This document shows, piece by piece, positions 62,187 to 64,000 of a stretch of 64,000 nucleotides of DNA. The position numbers were made by a program, and so were the translations under genes. Each line of letters opens with the position of its first letter. Position 1 is the stretch's first letter. The notes below the pieces were generated by a model. The model was not told where the DNA came from. It searched no databases and was given only the letters and a program-made list of their open reading frames with translations. Source of the stretch: Streptosporangium album (GTDB lineage Bacteria > Actinomycetota > Actinomycetes > Streptosporangiales > Streptosporangiaceae); NCBI RefSeq assembly GCF_014203795.1, contig NZ_JACHJU010000001.1, forward strand, positions 2,666,001-2,730,000, written 5' to 3'.

Positions 62187-62702
62187 TCAGGCGCTGGTCC
62201 GCGATTCCAGCCGCCGCTGCTCCGGGATGGTGAGATCGCCGCGGAGCTTGGCCATGGCCCGCGAGACGGTGCTCTTCACCGTGCCGACGCTGATCCCCAA
62301 TGCCTTGGCGATCTCCGGTTCGGTCATGTCCTCGTAGTAGCGCAGCATGACGGCGGCCCGCATGCGGGTGGGAAGCCGGTCGAGGGCCTGCTCCACCTGC
62401 TCGGGCAGGTAGACATGACCACCGGCGAGGGCCGGCTCGGGGATCTCCTCCGAGGGATATTCCTCCAGCTTGCGCCGTCGCCACCAGGAGATGTTGATGT
62501 TGACCATCGCCCGGCGCACGTAGGCGTCCAGGGCCGCGCGGTCCTGAATGCGGTCCCAGGCGAGGTAGGTCTTGACCAGCGCCGTCTGGAGCAGGTCCTC
62601 GGCGTCGTTGGGATGGCCGGTGAGCTGGTGGGCGGCGCGCAGCAGAGCGGGTCCGCGAGCAACGACGTACTCGCGGAACTCCTCATGGGTTCCGCCGGTC
62701 AC
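62187..62702 (-). CDS. SigE family ECF sigma factor
   Basis: A sigma-70 factor of 171 residues from GTG 62702 (VTGGTHEEFREYVVARGPAL); the frame is open to 62852, but those residues are not family-like. Region 2 with DAEDLLQTALVKTYLAWDRI, region 4 with EPEIAKALGISVGTVKSTVS. No coupled anti-sigma gene is seen, unlike 53183. The next gene to the left is beyond a 150-base gap. Confidence 0.85.
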   Translation of the reverse strand: MTGGTHEEFREYVVARGPALLRAAHQLTGHPNDAEDLLQTALVKTYLAWDRIQDRAALDAYVRRAMVNINISWWRRRKLEEYPSEEIPEPALAGGHVYLPEQVEQALDRLPTRMRAAVMLRYYEDMTEPEIAKALGISVGTVKSTVSRAMAKLRGDLTIPEQRRLESRTSA

Positions 62703-63010
62703 CGCGATCACCAACCCGTGGTCAGGATCCGTCTCGTGGCCAGAATCGCAGCCGCAGCCTCTAATTCGGCTGAACCGGAATCTATATTTCATCCCCTTAA
62801 TGGCAAAAACGGAACCGGTTATGTGATCACAGGCCTGAGAAGTATGAGCCACGGGTTCGCCACGAGACGGATGACAAGGTGTTGTACCGGGGATGGGAAT
62901 TCTGATACGCGGTCGGACACCTGCCCGATCTATCGGCGCAAGCGGAGGGCGAGGTTCCTGTGGGCGTGTGACGCTATCGGGAAAACCTCGGCAAGATATG
63001 GGGAGTGACC

Positions 63011-63961
63011 ATGCCGTACCACAGCGTTGACCGCCGCCGCGTTCTGGCGGCGGCCGCGCTTGGCCGGGCCCTCGACGAGCCGGGAGCAGTCGCCGACGAC
63101 GGCGAGCTTTTCCAGGCCGTCACCGGCGAGATCCTGGACGTCAGTCCACACCTGATCGTGGTTGAAACCCTTGAGGGCCGGGAGGAACGGCTCGTCATCG
63201 CCCCATGGGCGACGGCCTGGCGTGGTGAGGCCCTCGCACCGGCCGACCTGCCCGTGGGGGCCCATGTGATCATCAGAGCACTCCGGTCCGGCCGGGTGGT
63301 GGACCGGATCTGGGCGGACATAACGCGGATCACCGGGGTGATCCAGAGTGTCGATTCCGCTCCCAAGGACTGGATCGTTGAGCTGTACTGCGGGCCGCAT
63401 CGGGGACGGCGCACGATCGTCATCCCCTATCGCGCCTCCGGGCGGTTGCGGGTCCGGCATCCGCAGTTCGAGTCCGGCTACCTGTTCGACGCCATCGGGG
63501 TCCGCGAGGGTGGCATGGCCCACGCCCGGCTGCCTGCGACATCGCAACCGCCCTACCGATGGACTGCCGTCCCCGGGCCACCCGCCGGCTACAACAGCGT
63601 GCAGTCGCGGATCTCGGGCACCGCCACCTGGTCGGACGCCTTGGACTGCGATGAGCGGGGGGCGGCATATCCCATGTTGGAGCGTTCCGATGCCGAATGC
63701 GAGGATGCCGGGGTCTCCTGCACCGGCCTGCCCTATCTCGCTCTGGGCTCGATGCTCAACGTGCGCAACGTGTGCGCCGGACGCACCTCGATCCTGCCGA
63801 TCGTGGCATGCGGCTGCCTGGCCGGCCGGTTCTGCGACCGATGCCTGGAGTGCGGCACTTCCCCGCGGGGCCGGATCGTGGAGTTGTCGGCGGCCGCGTT
63901 CGTGGAGCTCGGCGGGGACCTGACCAAAGGGTGTTTCAATGCCAGGGTCGGATTGGGGTGA
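63011..63961 (+). CDS. Hypothetical protein with Cys-rich C-terminus
   Basis: A 316-residue protein starting MPYHSVDRRRVLAAAALGRA at ATG 63011, with GGGGAG five bases before. The N-terminal half is beta-rich with a repeated VETLEGREERLVIAPW-type pattern; the C-terminal part has four Cys in VACGCLAGRFCDRCLECGTS that could bind zinc or form disulfides. I do not recognise the family. It overlaps or nearly abuts a further gene start at 63967, so it is probably the first gene of an operon that continues off the window. Confidence 0.65.
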   Translation: MPYHSVDRRRVLAAAALGRALDEPGAVADDGELFQAVTGEILDVSPHLIVVETLEGREERLVIAPWATAWRGEALAPADLPVGAHVIIRALRSGRVVDRIWADITRITGVIQSVDSAPKDWIVELYCGPHRGRRTIVIPYRASGRLRVRHPQFESGYLFDAIGVREGGMAHARLPATSQPPYRWTAVPGPPAGYNSVQSRISGTATWSDALDCDERGAAYPMLERSDAECEDAGVSCTGLPYLALGSMLNVRNVCAGRTSILPIVACGCLAGRFCDRCLECGTSPRGRIVELSAAAFVELGGDLTKGCFNARVGLG

Positions 63962-63966
63962 CAGCG

Positions 63967-64000
63967 ATGTTGACGACGATCGCCGCCGCGCAGCTACCCG
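63967..64000 (+). CDS. Start of an unidentified gene, cut by window edge
   Basis: ATG 63967 follows the previous stop by five bases and begins MLTTIAAAQLP. Too short for identification; included because the spacing suggests translational coupling. Confidence 0.4.
   Translation, partial: MLTTIAAAQLP

Overview
The window is GC-rich chromosomal DNA from an actinomycete. High third-position GC, frequent GTG starts, the folE-ftsH-hpt-tilS-DUF2342-dacB block diverging from ppa, many SigE-type ECF sigma factors and Cys-rich actinomycete-type integrase remains all fit. The family Streptosporangiaceae is my best guess, from general familiarity with gene order and not from any search.

Layout. 1-9917 is conserved core: folE (cut by the window edge), ftsH, hpt, tilS, a DUF2342 zinc metallopeptidase, dacB, ppa, an NlpC/P60 cell-wall hydrolase and a lipoprotein. 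9981-11591 is an ABC-F ATPase gene on the minus strand. From its start codon rightward to about 23870 lies the most unusual part of the window. A segment of about 100-140 bp covering the promoter, ribosome binding site, GTG start and first codons of the ABC-F gene recurs seven times in the same orientation (11569, 14226, 15459, 18034, 19411, 22239, 23749). The six intervals of 1.2-2.8 kb carry small accessory modules: a DUF305/beta-propeller lipoprotein, a VapBC toxin-antitoxin pair, TetR plus an FAD monooxygenase, a three-gene nucleotidyltransferase operon, a decayed VapBC pair with a CGNR regulator and an MFS exporter, and a Fic protein. This looks like serial capture of gene cassettes at the 5' end of a host gene, with the start region rebuilt each time. 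No recombinase is present in the array.

24057-37860 is accessory and regulatory DNA: a TetR/FAD-monooxygenase pair with a 34-bp palindromic operator, DUF488, an internally deleted cupin gene, a GT39 membrane transferase, two divergent MarR genes, a MOSC protein, a Ser/Thr kinase flanked by 19-bp direct repeats, a rifamycin phosphotransferase, an SDR/TetR pair and a methyltransferase. 38000-39003 and 58563-59566 are two same-orientation copies of one IS5-type element that show no difference in the stretches compared, about 20.6 kb apart. Near the first copy, 40879-45000 is a group II intron whose reverse transcriptase is split at its YADD box by a second complete group II intron (41573-43518).

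45136-64000 returns to more ordinary DNA: two hypothetical proteins, tRNA-Arg(ACG), a membrane protein next to a two-component system, MaoC, an ECF sigma factor with a membrane-anchored partner, a phytase-like esterase, a collagen-repeat secreted protein, a LysE exporter, TetR, a nucleotidyltransferase, an integrase remnant beside tRNA-Ser(GCT), YceI/MarR, another SigE-family sigma factor, and a conserved-looking hypothetical protein at the right edge.
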